From NCBI GenBank assembly GCA_947644595.1, contig CANSAE010000007.1, positions 1 through 63,302 on the forward strand: a DNA stretch of 63,302 nt, in the 5' to 3' direction. This document shows, one piece after another, positions 46,945-56,465 of this stretch (position 1 is the first letter of the stretch; each line of letters opens with the position of its first letter). Source of the DNA: an uncultured Clostridia bacterium. Lineage in GTDB: Bacteria; Bacillota; Clostridia; Oscillospirales; Oscillospiraceae. The position numbers and the translations under genes are program-made. Below the pieces are notes generated by a model. It ran no database searches and had not been told where the DNA came from. It worked only from the letters and a program-made list of their open reading frames with translations.

Positions 46945-47685
46945 ATGAACGACCTCAACAGTTTTTCCGGTCTGCTGCGCCGGTGTATTGATGATTACCA
47001 GATGATTCAGGAGAATGACGGCATTGCCGTGGGGGTTTCCGGCGGGAAGGACTCCCTGCTGCTGCTCCGGGGCCTGCGGCATTTGCAGACCTATTATCCT
47101 GTGCCGTTTCGTTTGGAAGCGGTCACCATCGACCTTGGATTTCCAAACATGGATTATTCTCCGGTGGAGGCGCTGTGCCGGGAAATCGGTGTTCCTTATA
47201 CACTGGTGAAAACCGATATCCGGGAAATTGTATTTGATGTACGCAAAGAAGAAAACCCTTGCTCCCTGTGTGCGAAGATGCGTCGGGGCGCGCTCAATGA
47301 TGTGCTCAATGCCAGAACACTGAATAAGTTGGCCCTGGGACACCATTTTGACGATGCCATTGAGACGTTTCTGATGTCTTTGCTGTTTGAAGGGCGTTTG
47401 AGCTGTTTTAAGCCTGTGACGCATATGACGCGAGCGAATGTCTGGCAGATCCGCCCCATGCTGTACGCGGGGGAGGGGACCATTGCAAATCTGGCGCAAA
47501 AGCTGGAGCTACCCGTGGTGGAAAACACCTGTCCCATGGACAAGGAGAGCAAGCGCCACGAAATCAAGACGCTCATTCAGTTTCTCAGCCGGGATTATCC
47601 GGATTTGAAAAGTAAAGTATTCGGCGCCATACAGCGGCTGCCCTTGGACGGTTGGGGCGTTGAGAAAGGAAGGGAAACAAAATGA
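46945..47685 (+). CDS. TtcA family tRNA thiolation protein
   Basis: A 246-aa PP-loop ATPase. The pyrophosphate motif SGGKDSLLLLRGL is near residue 37. Cysteines in CSLCAKMRRG (about residues 112-115) and VENTCPMDKES (about residue 195) match those that hold the iron-sulfur cluster in TtcA, which makes 2-thiocytidine at tRNA position 32. ATG 46945 has AAAGGA six bases upstream; the longer open frame starts at a non-ATG codon. It overlaps lplA by four bases. Substrate assignment comes from the family, and other members modify different tRNA positions. Confidence 0.85.
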   Translation: MNDLNSFSGLLRRCIDDYQMIQENDGIAVGVSGGKDSLLLLRGLRHLQTYYPVPFRLEAVTIDLGFPNMDYSPVEALCREIGVPYTLVKTDIREIVFDVRKEENPCSLCAKMRRGALNDVLNARTLNKLALGHHFDDAIETFLMSLLFEGRLSCFKPVTHMTRANVWQIRPMLYAGEGTIANLAQKLELPVVENTCPMDKESKRHEIKTLIQFLSRDYPDLKSKVFGAIQRLPLDGWGVEKGRETK

Positions 47686-48683
47686 ACGAAGTATTACACT
47701 TTATGGATATCCGCTCCACGGATCCGACTTATAATCTGGCTCTGGAGGAGTATCTGCTCATGCATCATATGGAGGAGGAAATCTTGCTCCTGTGGCAAAA
47801 TGCGAATACCATCGTGATCGGACGAAACCAGAATACGGAGGAAGAAATCAACCGTTCCTTTGTGGAAGCCCATGGTGTGACCGTTGTCCGCCGTACAACT
47901 GGCGGCGGCGCAGTGTATCATGATATGGGAAACCTGAATTATTCCTTTATTCAAGATGTGGACGACCCGGAAAAAATGTCCATCGCGGCACTGGCAGTAC
48001 CGGTGGTGGAGGCGCTTGGGACGATGGGAGTGCAGGCGGAGGTTTCCGGTCGGAACGATATCCTGGTGGATGGAAAGAAAATTTCCGGCGTAGCCCAGCG
48101 GATGTACAAGAACCGCATTTTGCACCATGGCACACTGCTGTATGCGTCCAACCCGGATATGGTAGCTGGGGCTTTGCAGGTGCGGCAGGATAAATTCATT
48201 TCCAAAAGTGCCAAATCCGTACGGGCCCGCATTGGCAACATCCAGGATTATGTGCAGGACAAGTCCATGAATTTGGAGACATTCCGCACCCGCCTGATCG
48301 AAGCGCTCACGGAAAGTCGGGATGTCCGGCCCATTGTTCTGTCGCCGGAGGAGGAAGCGGAGGTCATCAAGCTTCAAACAGAAAAATACCGGAATTGGGA
48401 CTGGACCTACGGAAAATCTCCGGCTTATGCGCTGCACACAGCGGCCCGGTTCCCCGGCGGGCGGCTGGAAGTGAAAGCGGATGTACAAAACGGCATGATC
48501 CAGGATATTCGGTTTATTGGAGACTTTTTGGCGCTGATGGAGATCGACCCGGCACAGGATGCACTGAAAGGTGTGCGCTTTGAGCGGGAAAACGTGCGAA
48601 AAGCGCTGGAACCGCTCCCCATCGAACAGATTTTCGGTGCTGTTACATTGGAGGATATTCTTACGCTGTTATTTGAAGTATGA
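47682..48683 (+). CDS. lplA: Lipoate-protein ligase
   Basis: A 333-aa enzyme that activates lipoate with ATP and attaches it to lipoyl domains. The core motif VVRRTTGGGAVYHDMGNLNYSF (residues 70-91) and the acceptor-binding KISGVAQRMYKNRILHHGTL region are intact. The C-terminal accessory domain is present, so it should act alone. It overlaps ttcA (ATGA) and is followed by a strong terminator. Four kilobases downstream are three lipoyl domains (one on E2, two on E3), which are the likely substrates. Confidence 0.94.
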   Translation: MNEVLHFMDIRSTDPTYNLALEEYLLMHHMEEEILLLWQNANTIVIGRNQNTEEEINRSFVEAHGVTVVRRTTGGGAVYHDMGNLNYSFIQDVDDPEKMSIAALAVPVVEALGTMGVQAEVSGRNDILVDGKKISGVAQRMYKNRILHHGTLLYASNPDMVAGALQVRQDKFISKSAKSVRARIGNIQDYVQDKSMNLETFRTRLIEALTESRDVRPIVLSPEEEAEVIKLQTEKYRNWDWTYGKSPAYALHTAARFPGGRLEVKADVQNGMIQDIRFIGDFLALMEIDPAQDALKGVRFERENVRKALEPLPIEQIFGAVTLEDILTLLFEV

Positions 48684-48715
48684 AAAATGAGCCAGTATAA
48701 ACTGGCTCATTTTTT
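48683..48715. terminator. Bidirectional terminator between lplA and the MBL-fold gene
   Basis: A 12-bp perfect stem (48685-48696 with 48701-48712) with an ATAA loop is flanked by A- and T-runs. It serves lplA on the plus strand and the convergent gene on the minus strand. Confidence 0.92.
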
Positions 48716-48717
48716 CT

Positions 48718-49425
48718 CTATAGCACTTCTTCCTGCAGGGGCCGGGTCAGTATCCGCACATCCGGGACATTTTTCAAACGGTTGGCCATTTTGTAAGTGG
48801 CAGCGAGATAGCCTTCGGTGTCGTCGCCAGGATAGGGGAGGTGGAAGATCACCAAATGTTTGGGCCGCAGGATGTTGTCTACAAACAGTCGGTTTTTGGG
48901 CAAGGTGATCCATGGAAAATTCAAAATGGCGGTATCCGTTTCCCGACTGTCCATCATGCGTTCCACACCGGCATGGTCCAGACAGTCTCCCGGCAGGAGC
49001 ACCCTGCGTCTGCCTGCGTCGATCGTAATACCGTACAAAGCCTTGGAACGATATTTCAGCCCGTCATGGCGCAACCGGTAAAAATTCATGGAAATCGCTT
49101 CTGTATGAATATGGCAGGCCGGCCCGGTGAGAAGCACCTGGCTGTCGGTCAGCGGTTCCGGTGCGAAGAGTGTTGCGCCGGGTGCGCAGCTCAGAGCCTG
49201 CCGCACTTCTCTCAGTGTACAGTGGTCCGGATGGCAGTGGGATACGATGATTGCCTGCAGTTCGTCCAATTGGTGCGTTTCCTGAAGCTGCTTTGACAGT
49301 GAGCCGGGAACGGGACTGAATGGCGGTGTGCGTTTGCAGTGAAACGCGTCTATTGCGGTATAAAATCCCGGTAAGCGCAGCAAAACACCGGCGTTTGCGG
49401 TGAAGTGCAGTTGAATTTCTTCCAT
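48718..49425 (-). CDS. Metallo-beta-lactamase-fold hydrolase
   Basis: A 235-aa protein with the metal-binding motif SHCHPDH near residue 63, a following acidic LLPGDCLDH (about residue 147) and a late histidine in HLVIFHLPYPGDD. This is the MBL-fold layout of small UlaG/RomA-like hydrolases with unknown substrate. It has its own promoter (TTGATT, 17 bp, TATAAT) and stands alone, convergent with lplA. Start ATG 49425 has GGAGG upstream. Confidence 0.82.
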   Translation of the reverse strand: MEEIQLHFTANAGVLLRLPGFYTAIDAFHCKRTPPFSPVPGSLSKQLQETHQLDELQAIIVSHCHPDHCTLREVRQALSCAPGATLFAPEPLTDSQVLLTGPACHIHTEAISMNFYRLRHDGLKYRSKALYGITIDAGRRRVLLPGDCLDHAGVERMMDSRETDTAILNFPWITLPKNRLFVDNILRPKHLVIFHLPYPGDDTEGYLAATYKMANRLKNVPDVRILTRPLQEEVL

Positions 49426-49448
49426 GTGGAGGTCCTCCGTTCAAAACG

Positions 49449-49477
49449 ATTATAATTCCGGAAATCAAGAAAATCAA
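49449..49477 (-). promoter_or_regulatory. Promoter of the MBL-fold gene
   Basis: On the minus strand TTGATT (49472-49477), 17 bp, TATAAT (49449-49454), 24 bases before the start codon. Confidence 0.82.
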
Positions 49478-49662
49478 CTGATAGTTAGCTTGTACTTTAA
49501 AACAGGCAAAATATACAAAAAAGCCGGAAAATGCACTTTGAAAAGATAAAAAAATAACAATGTGGCAAAAGCTGCTCTTTTACAGTCTGGGCTTTGTCAA
49601 ATTGCCATAAAATAAATGGTTAATTTTGTGCAATAGTGCTTGCCTTTTTCTGGGAATATGAT

Positions 49663-49691
49663 TTGAAAATGGCAATCATCAGTGGTATAAT
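49663..49691 (+). promoter_or_regulatory. Promoter of the TRAP transporter operon
   Basis: TTGAAA (49663-49668), 17 bp, TATAAT (49686-49691). Apart from the two divergent promoters, the 400-bp gap between the MBL-fold gene and dctQ contains AT-rich DNA, a 14-bp palindrome and a hairpin. Confidence 0.85.
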
Positions 49692-49717
49692 TCCAAAGCA
49701 TAGATATGTCCACGCAA

Positions 49718-49756
49718 CAGGGATATCCCTGTTTTTGCCTGCGCTTGCAGGCAAAA
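49718..49756. promoter_or_regulatory. Palindrome and hairpin in the TRAP operon leader
   Basis: CAGGGATATCCCTG is a perfect 14-bp palindrome at 49718-49731, about 27 bp after the -10 box, a good position for a repressor site. Directly after it a perfect 10-bp hairpin (49733-49742 with 49747-49756, GCTT loop) could act in the RNA leader. Confidence 0.6.
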
Positions 49757-49823
49757 GGGAGCTTGGAGTCTTGCGATGCGTGTTTGGAGCACGCGAAATA
49801 GAAAGAGGAATGGAGGAAACACT

Positions 49824-50339
49824 TTGAAGACTTTTCAAAAAGTCATGGATGGCGTCACCTTTGTGGAAAAGGTTATTACGACACTGCTGTTGGCTGTCAT
49901 TTCCGTTGTCACACTGGGCAGCGTCATCTCCCGCTTCACGCCGACCGTTACGTGGTCGTTTACGGAAGAACTGGTCATCAACCTGTTCGTTCCCCTGTCC
50001 CTGCTGGGCGCGGCGATTTGCGCCAGAGAAGAGGGCGGTCTGATTAGCATGTCGCTGTTTACCGGCTTCCTGCCCCGGAAGGGCCAGCGCTGGATGAATG
50101 TGCTGATGTGCGTATTCGGCCTGTTTTTCTGTGCAATGATGATCAAGTACGGCTGGGCCAAGGGGATAACGGACCTGACCATGAATAAGCTGACTTATGT
50201 GCTGCGTATGAAAATCGGCTGGTTCACCACGACCATCCCCATCTGCTTTGCTATGATGGCACTGCATCTATTAGAGTTCGCCATCGTGAACATCTACTAT
50301 GCCATTAAGGGCGAACCGGAAGAGGAGGTGGAAGCATAA
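49824..50339 (+). CDS. dctQ: TRAP transporter small permease
   Basis: A 171-aa membrane protein with four hydrophobic segments and the DctQ-family stretch FTEELVINLFVPLSLLGAA. It forms the membrane complex with DctM that uses an ion gradient to import an acid delivered by the binding protein. The best start is TTG 49824, because GGAGG lies seven bases upstream; ATG 49845 or an upstream ATG lack sites. Its stop overlaps dctM by one base (TAATG). Confidence 0.92.
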   Translation: MKTFQKVMDGVTFVEKVITTLLLAVISVVTLGSVISRFTPTVTWSFTEELVINLFVPLSLLGAAICAREEGGLISMSLFTGFLPRKGQRWMNVLMCVFGLFFCAMMIKYGWAKGITDLTMNKLTYVLRMKIGWFTTTIPICFAMMALHLLEFAIVNIYYAIKGEPEEEVEA

Positions 50340-51634
50340 TGGCCAATTTGATTTTGTTTGGGTCTTTCTTCGTGATGCTTCTGCTGAACATTCCCATCGC
50401 GTTCTGCCTGGGCCTGTCGGCAATTTTCTCTCTGCTGTCCAAGGGCATGGCATTGAGCATCATTGCGACCAATACATATTCCGGCATTGCAAAATTCCTG
50501 TTGCTGTCCATCCCGTTTTTTGTGCTGTCCGGTAACATTATGGCGAAGGCCGGTATCTCCAAGAGATTGATCGACTTTGCTGACGCGTGTATCGGTCACA
50601 GAAGAGGCGGCATCGCTATGGTGTCGGTCATTGTGGCCTGTTTCTTCGGCGCGGTTTCCGGATCTGGTCCGGCCACCGTGGCGGCCTTGGGCATGATTCT
50701 GATCCCCGCCATGATGGACCGTGACGGTTTTGAGGCACCCTTTGCCTCCGCGTTGATTGCCACGGCGTCTTCCATCGCCATCGTCATCCCGCCGTCCATC
50801 GCGTTTATCGTGTACTCATCCATCTGCGGCGCGTCCGTGGGCGATTTGTTTATGGCTGGTGTCATTCCTGGCATTCTCATGGGCGGTGCACTGATTGTCA
50901 TTGTTATGATTGAGGTGCGGAAGAAAGGCATTACCTCCAGCCGGGAAAAAGCAAGCTGGGGCGAGCGCGGTAAATCTTTCTTGAAGGCTTTCTGGGCATT
51001 TTTGATGCCCGTCATCATTCTGGGCGGCATCTACTCCGGTAAGTTTACCCCCACGGAAGCGGCCTGTGTTTCCGTGTTCTACGGCCTGCTGGTGGGACTG
51101 GTGCTGTATCGTGAGCTGAAGATCAAGGACCTGTTCTCTATCTTCGTGGATTCCGCCAAGACATCCGGCGGCATCCTGCTGATCATCGCGGCGGCCTCCC
51201 TGTTCTCTTACTGCTGCACCACCCAGGGCATCGCTAAGGCGGCGTCCGACCTGCTGCTGAATGTGTCCGGCAACAAGTATGTGTTCCTGATTATCGTGAA
51301 CATTATCTTCCTGATTGCCGGCTGCTTTGTGGACGCGAACTCTGCGTTCTATATCTTTATCCCCATCATGTACCCCGTGGCAGAGCAGCTTGGCATTAAC
51401 TTGGTGCACTTCGGCATCATCGCCACCGTGAACCTGGCCATCGGTCAGGTGACCCCGCCTGTGGGCGTCAACCTGTTCGTGGCCTGCGGCGTCAAGGTCA
51501 GAGATGATGTCAAGGTCACCATCCCGCAAATCTCCAAGGCCGTGTGGCCCATGATCGTGGCCTGCATCGTGGTGTTGCTGTGTGTGACCTATATTGAGCC
51601 GCTGTCCATGATTTTGCTGACCATCGGCAAGTAA
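50339..51634 (+). CDS. dctM: TRAP transporter large permease
   Basis: A 431-aa polytopic membrane protein with about twelve hydrophobic segments. Family features include VACFFGAVSGSGPATVAALG near residue 98 and the repeated hairpin segment TVNLAIGQVTPPVGVNLFVA near residue 362. It is the translocating subunit, and the length is typical. AGGAGG lies ahead of ATG 50339 within the dctQ end. It is followed by the binding protein gene 57 bases later. Confidence 0.95.
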   Translation: MANLILFGSFFVMLLLNIPIAFCLGLSAIFSLLSKGMALSIIATNTYSGIAKFLLLSIPFFVLSGNIMAKAGISKRLIDFADACIGHRRGGIAMVSVIVACFFGAVSGSGPATVAALGMILIPAMMDRDGFEAPFASALIATASSIAIVIPPSIAFIVYSSICGASVGDLFMAGVIPGILMGGALIVIVMIEVRKKGITSSREKASWGERGKSFLKAFWAFLMPVIILGGIYSGKFTPTEAACVSVFYGLLVGLVLYRELKIKDLFSIFVDSAKTSGGILLIIAAASLFSYCCTTQGIAKAASDLLLNVSGNKYVFLIIVNIIFLIAGCFVDANSAFYIFIPIMYPVAEQLGINLVHFGIIATVNLAIGQVTPPVGVNLFVACGVKVRDDVKVTIPQISKAVWPMIVACIVVLLCVTYIEPLSMILLTIGK

Positions 51635-51691
51635 ACTCTGTGTAATTTCCCGCTCAAGCGGTTAATTAAAAATTCTATTGGAGGAAAAACA

Positions 51692-52789
51692 ATGAAGAAC
51701 ATGAAAAGAATCATCGCACTTCTGCTGAGCGTTGTCATGTTGCTGACCTTGGTGGCCTGTGGTCCCAAGGAAGACAACAAGGGCAATGAAGGCAACAACG
51801 ATGAGAACCAGGGCGAGGCCGGGTTCCCCACTATGACCTGGAAGCTGGGCGCTTCCGGCGGCGAGACTTCCACCTGGATCATCGCTGGCAAGTACTTTGC
51901 TGACCTCATCAGCGAAAAGACCGGCGGCGCTGTTACCGTTGAGTGCTACGGCATGGACCAACTGTACGGCGGCAACCAGGTCGACGGCATCCAGGGCGTT
52001 ATTGACGGCACCACTGATGTTGACATGCACTCCAACCTGATCTACGCTTCTTTCAACGACAAGTTCAGCGTAGTCTCTCTTCCGTTCCTGTTCGCCAACA
52101 CCGATGAAGTCGATGCCGTTCTGGACGGCGAAGGCGGCAAGGCCTTGGCTGACATTCTGGAGAACGAGTATGGTCTGCACTTCATGGGCATGGGCGAGAA
52201 CGGCTTCCGTCATGTCTCCAACAACAAAAACCCCATCGTTGTTCCCTCTGACATGAACAACCTGAAGATCCGCGTTGCCGGCTCCAAGGTCCTCATGGAG
52301 GCTTACAAGGCCTGGGGCGCTGACTACACCACTGCCAACTGGTCCGAAGTGTACACCGGCCTGCAGACCGGCACCTATGACGGTCAGGAGAACCCCGTTC
52401 CCACCATGGATTCTTCTGCCATCCAGGAAGTGCAGAAGTACGTTACCTACTGGACTGGCTCCTATGACTGCCTGATGTTCACCATGAACGGCGCTCTGTG
52501 GAACAGCCTGAGCCCCGAACTGCAGGCCATCGTTACCGAGTGCGCTCAGAACACCATGGAGTATCAGCGCAAGATCAACCGCGAGGCTGACGAAGGCATG
52601 CTGGCCAAGTGGGAGACCGAGAACGGTGTGGAGATCCACCACCTGACCGAGGACGAGATGGTAGCTTTCAAGGAATTGTCCGATCCTGTCTATGATTTCT
52701 ATGCCAATATGCTGGTCACCGACTGCGGCATGACTGCTGAGGAAGCCACCGCATTCTTGGCTGCTTTCGGCGTTGAAGTCACTCTGTAA
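51692..52789 (+). CDS. dctP: TRAP substrate-binding lipoprotein
   Basis: A 365-aa extracytoplasmic solute receptor with a lipobox, LLTLVACGPK (Cys near residue 23), an acidic Gly/Asn spacer and the DctP fold. The conserved Arg-bearing segment NLKIRVAGSKVLMEAYKAWG and YTGLQTGTYDGQENPVPTM are visible; the Arg normally binds the substrate carboxylate. It likely captures an organic acid, perhaps a 2-oxoacid, given the dehydrogenase genes that follow 150 bp later, but specificity cannot be read. GGAGG precedes ATG 51692. Confidence 0.94.
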   Translation: MKNMKRIIALLLSVVMLLTLVACGPKEDNKGNEGNNDENQGEAGFPTMTWKLGASGGETSTWIIAGKYFADLISEKTGGAVTVECYGMDQLYGGNQVDGIQGVIDGTTDVDMHSNLIYASFNDKFSVVSLPFLFANTDEVDAVLDGEGGKALADILENEYGLHFMGMGENGFRHVSNNKNPIVVPSDMNNLKIRVAGSKVLMEAYKAWGADYTTANWSEVYTGLQTGTYDGQENPVPTMDSSAIQEVQKYVTYWTGSYDCLMFTMNGALWNSLSPELQAIVTECAQNTMEYQRKINREADEGMLAKWETENGVEIHHLTEDEMVAFKELSDPVYDFYANMLVTDCGMTAEEATAFLAAFGVEVTL

Positions 52790-52940
52790 TTTAACGGTTT
52801 ACCGCGTTTTTCGCTGAAACCGAAACGCGAAACACGCAGGGAACGGTTAACGGGAACTGCGTGTTTTGCGCCTGTGTTGAGCAATGTATGAAGGATTCCA
52901 GTGAATCAAAAATTTTTATTCAAAGAAGGGACAATCTATT

Positions 52941-54059
52941 ATGGCAACTGCTAAAAAGACCGTGGCGCCCAAGCAGATGGGCCCGCAGAGCAATGAACCG
53001 TTGCTGCCCCATATCGGCCCGGCAGTAGACGTGGGCGTGCCGTATCCCGGCGTAGCGCCCGTACAGATTACCAATCCGGCAAACACTGCCCCCCTGACAG
53101 ACAAGAAGCTGGCGGCAAAGATGTATGAGACCATGTGCACCATTCGTGCATTTGAAGAGTCCGTGAAAAAGGACTTCCTGAACGGCGAGATTCCCGGCTT
53201 TACTCATCTGTATATCGGTGAGGAAGCCATCGCCACCGGTATTTGCGCTGCTTTGAAAGATACTGACCTAATCGAATCCACCCACCGCGGCCACGGCCAC
53301 TGCATCGCCAAGGGTGCGGACGTGAATTCCATGATGGCGGAGATTTTCGGCAAGAAAGACGGCCTGTGCAAAGGCAAGGGCGGCTCCATGCATATCGCTG
53401 ACTTCAGCGTTGGTATGCTGGGCGCCAACGGCGTTGTGGGCGGAGGCTATAACCTGGCCACCGGCGCTGCGCTGGCGCAAAAGCTGGTACTGAAAAATGA
53501 CCATGTTTCCGTCGTCTTCTTTGGCGACGGCGCTTCCAACCGCGGCACGTTCCATGAAGCTGCCAACGTGGCGGGTGCGTGGAAGCTGCCTGTCATCTTC
53601 GTCAACGAGATGAACAGCTGGGCATCTACCACGCCGTACCGTACTACCACCGCAGTGGAGGATATTTCCGATCGTGCATTCGGCTACAACATGCCCCGCG
53701 AGATCGTCAACGGCAACGATGTGTTTGAGGTCTATGCCGCGGCTGTCCGCGCTGTAGAGCGTGCCCGTAAGGGCGAAGGCCCCACCTTCATCGAGGCCAA
53801 GACCTACCGCATTGAAGGTCACTTCGTCGGTGACCCCGAGATGTACCGTAAAAAAGAAGAGACCAAGAAGATTCTTGAAGATAACGACCCCATCACCCGC
53901 TTTGAAGAGCGCGTGGTCAAGGCGAAGCTCATGACCCAGAAGGAGTGCGACAAGATTCGCACCGCTGCCATTGAGAAGGTCGCCAAGGCGAAGGAATACG
54001 CTATGTCCTGTGAGTACCCGGATCCCTCCGAGTTCTACAAGGACGTCTATGTAGACTAA
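52941..54059 (+). CDS. 2-oxoacid/acetoin dehydrogenase E1 component, alpha subunit
   Basis: A 372-aa thiamine pyrophosphate enzyme. It has the active-site loop STHRGHGHCIAKGA, the phosphate contact GKGGSMHIADF, and the TPP motif from FFGDGASNRGTFHEAAN to VNEMN. The HRGHGH form is typical of acetoin dehydrogenase AcoA and related pyruvate dehydrogenase alpha chains. It catalyses decarboxylation or cleavage of the substrate and passes the two-carbon unit to lipoate on E2. The first 40 residues are a Pro-rich extension. The next gene follows by 13 bases. Confidence 0.9.
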   Translation: MATAKKTVAPKQMGPQSNEPLLPHIGPAVDVGVPYPGVAPVQITNPANTAPLTDKKLAAKMYETMCTIRAFEESVKKDFLNGEIPGFTHLYIGEEAIATGICAALKDTDLIESTHRGHGHCIAKGADVNSMMAEIFGKKDGLCKGKGGSMHIADFSVGMLGANGVVGGGYNLATGAALAQKLVLKNDHVSVVFFGDGASNRGTFHEAANVAGAWKLPVIFVNEMNSWASTTPYRTTTAVEDISDRAFGYNMPREIVNGNDVFEVYAAAVRAVERARKGEGPTFIEAKTYRIEGHFVGDPEMYRKKEETKKILEDNDPITRFEERVVKAKLMTQKECDKIRTAAIEKVAKAKEYAMSCEYPDPSEFYKDVYVD

Positions 54060-54072
54060 GGAGGTGCTGAAC

Positions 54073-55047
54073 ATGCGTAAAATTAGTTTTGCCGAGGCTA
54101 CTCTGGAAGCCATGGAAGAAGAAATGGAGAAATACCCCGAAGTATTCGTCATGGGTGAGGACCTTGCCCGCCAGGGCGGTATTTTCGGCCAGTTCAAGGG
54201 CTTGGGCCATAAGTTCCCCGGCCGTGTGATGGATACCCCGATTTCCGAGACCTTTATCGTCGGCGGCGGCGTCGGCGCGGCTTTGGCCGGTGCCCGTCCC
54301 GTTGTGGATATGCACTTTGCGGACTTCATCGGCGTGTGCATGGATGAAGTGTTCAACCAGATGGCGAAGGCCCGTTATATGTTCGGCGGTCAAGCGAAGA
54401 TCCCTCTGGTCCTTCGCGCACCCGACGGCATGGCCGGGGGCGGCGCTGCCCAGCATTCCCAGTCTGTGGAGTCCTGGTTCCTGCACATCCCCGGCATCAA
54501 AGTTGTGGCGCCCTCCAACCCCTATGACGCCAAAATGGTGCTGAAGGCTGCCATTGAAAGCGATGACCCTGTCATCTATTTTGAAAACAAGGTCATCTAT
54601 AAGGAATCTGCCATGGTCCCCGAGAAAGAGGACGAGGTCCCCTATGAGATCGGTAAGGCCCGCGTGGTGCGCGAAGGCACTGACGTAACCATCGTGTCCT
54701 ACTCCGTGGGTATGAAGAACGCCAACGGCGCGGCAGACCTGCTGGCCAAGGACGGCATCAATGCCGAGGTCATTGACCTGATTACACTGTCCCCTTGGGA
54801 TAAGGAGACTGTCATCAATTCCGTGAAGAAGACCCATCGCCTGTGCCTGGTGGCCGAGTCCGTCAAGCAGGGCGGCGCTATGGCGGAAGTGGCCGCGACT
54901 GTGGCTGAGGAAGCGCTGGAGTATCTGGATGCACCTATCCTGCGTTACGGCGCCCCCTTCGTTCCCATCCCCTTCGCCCCCACCCTGGAGAAGCTGTACA
55001 GAATCTTCCCGGAGGATCTCTACAACGGCATTAAAAAAGTACTTTGA
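54073..55047 (+). CDS. 2-oxoacid/acetoin dehydrogenase E1 component, beta subunit
   Basis: A 324-aa partner of the alpha chain, starting at ATG 54073 (GGAGG eight bases upstream). Key features are VFVMGEDLARQGGIFGQFKG, the acidic TPP-activating PISETFIVGGGVG and PSNPYDAKMVLKAAI. Alpha and beta together form the heterotetrameric E1. The gene lies 23 bases ahead of E2, so the four subunits are one operon. Acetoin versus pyruvate specificity cannot be decided from sequence. Confidence 0.92.
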   Translation: MRKISFAEATLEAMEEEMEKYPEVFVMGEDLARQGGIFGQFKGLGHKFPGRVMDTPISETFIVGGGVGAALAGARPVVDMHFADFIGVCMDEVFNQMAKARYMFGGQAKIPLVLRAPDGMAGGGAAQHSQSVESWFLHIPGIKVVAPSNPYDAKMVLKAAIESDDPVIYFENKVIYKESAMVPEKEDEVPYEIGKARVVREGTDVTIVSYSVGMKNANGAADLLAKDGINAEVIDLITLSPWDKETVINSVKKTHRLCLVAESVKQGGAMAEVAATVAEEALEYLDAPILRYGAPFVPIPFAPTLEKLYRIFPEDLYNGIKKVL

Positions 55048-55070
55048 TTTTGTGGTAAAGGAGATAGATT

Positions 55071-56393
55071 ATGGCGATTGAAGTATTGATGCCTAAGCTT
55101 GGCCTTACCATGGAAGAAGGTACCATTGAAGAATGGAAAGTCAAAGTCGGCGATACGGTGAAAAAAGGCGATATTATTTTTTCCGTGTCCACCGATAAGA
55201 TGACCAACGAAATCGAGGCGGAGGACGACGGTGTTGTGATCGGCATTGTGATCGCGGAGGGCGACAGCGCCCCCTGCAAATCCGTCATTGCCTGGCTGGG
55301 CGCTGCCGGTGAGCAGCCCCCCGCCGGCGGTGTTGCCGCGGCTCCCGCAGTTGCCGCACCTGCTGCGGCCCCTGTAGCCGTTGCGCCTGTGGCTGCTGCC
55401 GCGCCTGTGGCAAGACCCGCCGGAGCCTATGTCTTGGCGACCCCCTATGCCAAGAAACTGGCGAAGGATAAGGGCTACGCACTGGCGGCCATTGCGGCTA
55501 CCGGCTATGACGGTGTTGTTGTTGCCAAGGACGTGGATGCCCATGTGGCCGGTCCCCATGTGAAGACCAGCCCCGTGGCCGCCAAGATGGCGGCAGAACT
55601 GGGCGTGGACGTGAACACTATCGGCGCGGACGGACAGCGGGTCATGAAGGCCGATGTCCTGGCTGCGACTGCCGCTCCCGCGGCTGCTGTGGCCCCGGCG
55701 GATGAGGATGAAGTGATCAAGGTCACGCCCATGCGCCGCGCCATCGCCAAGAACATGGAGAACAGCTGGCACACCAGCCCCCGCGTTACCTTCACCCGTC
55801 CGTTCGACGCGACCGGCATGAAGGACCTGCGCAAAGCGATCAACAAGGCACTGGAGCCCAAAGGCATCAAGGTGTCCTACAATCACATCATGATGAAGGT
55901 GGTCTCCCTGTGCCTGCGGGATTACCCGGATATCAACGGCAGCTTTAAGGATAACCTGCTGACCCATCACAAGCACATCAACATGGGCCTGGCGGTGGCG
56001 CAGCCTTCCGGCGGCCTGGTGGTCCCTAATGTGAAGGATTGCGATAAGAAGTCCCTGGCGGAGATTGCTGTGGAGGCCGACCAGCTGGCGAAAGACGGCA
56101 AGGCCGGCAAGCTGGGCATGGATGCCATGACCGGCGGCACTTTCACCATCACGAACCTGGGCAATTACGGCCTGACCAACTTCTCTCCCATCATCAACCA
56201 GCCGGAGCTGGCGATTTTGGGTGTGTGCGCCATGGTGGACACCCCTGTGGTGCGCGACGGACAGATCGTGGTCCGTCCCATGATGAATCTGTGCCTGACT
56301 GCCGATCACCGCGTAATCGACGGTGTGCAGGCCTCGGAGTTCCTCCAGAAAGTCTGTGAGATGCTGGAGAACCCGGTTCTCATGCTTGCGTAA
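55071..56393 (+). CDS. Dihydrolipoyl acyltransferase (E2) with two peripheral subunit-binding domains
   Basis: A 440-aa core enzyme. It has a lipoyl domain (residues 1-78, lipoyl-Lys 43 in TDKMTNEIEA), an Ala/Pro linker, and two peripheral subunit-binding-like domains (ATPYAKKLAKDKGYALAAIA about residue 123, and TSPVAAKMAAELGVDVNTIG about residue 166). The catalytic domain ends with the active-site motif TADHRVIDGVQASEF. It transfers the acyl group to CoA and anchors E1 and E3. The second binding domain is unusual and may hold E1 and E3 at separate sites. Confidence 0.93.
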   Translation: MAIEVLMPKLGLTMEEGTIEEWKVKVGDTVKKGDIIFSVSTDKMTNEIEAEDDGVVIGIVIAEGDSAPCKSVIAWLGAAGEQPPAGGVAAAPAVAAPAAAPVAVAPVAAAAPVARPAGAYVLATPYAKKLAKDKGYALAAIAATGYDGVVVAKDVDAHVAGPHVKTSPVAAKMAAELGVDVNTIGADGQRVMKADVLAATAAPAAAVAPADEDEVIKVTPMRRAIAKNMENSWHTSPRVTFTRPFDATGMKDLRKAINKALEPKGIKVSYNHIMMKVVSLCLRDYPDINGSFKDNLLTHHKHINMGLAVAQPSGGLVVPNVKDCDKKSLAEIAVEADQLAKDGKAGKLGMDAMTGGTFTITNLGNYGLTNFSPIINQPELAILGVCAMVDTPVVRDGQIVVRPMMNLCLTADHRVIDGVQASEFLQKVCEMLENPVLMLA

Positions 56394-56465
56394 GTCTCAG
56401 TCACGCGGCGATACGTCGCCGCGTGACTTTTTGAAAAGAGTTTCCATGAAAGAAGGAAAAATGAA

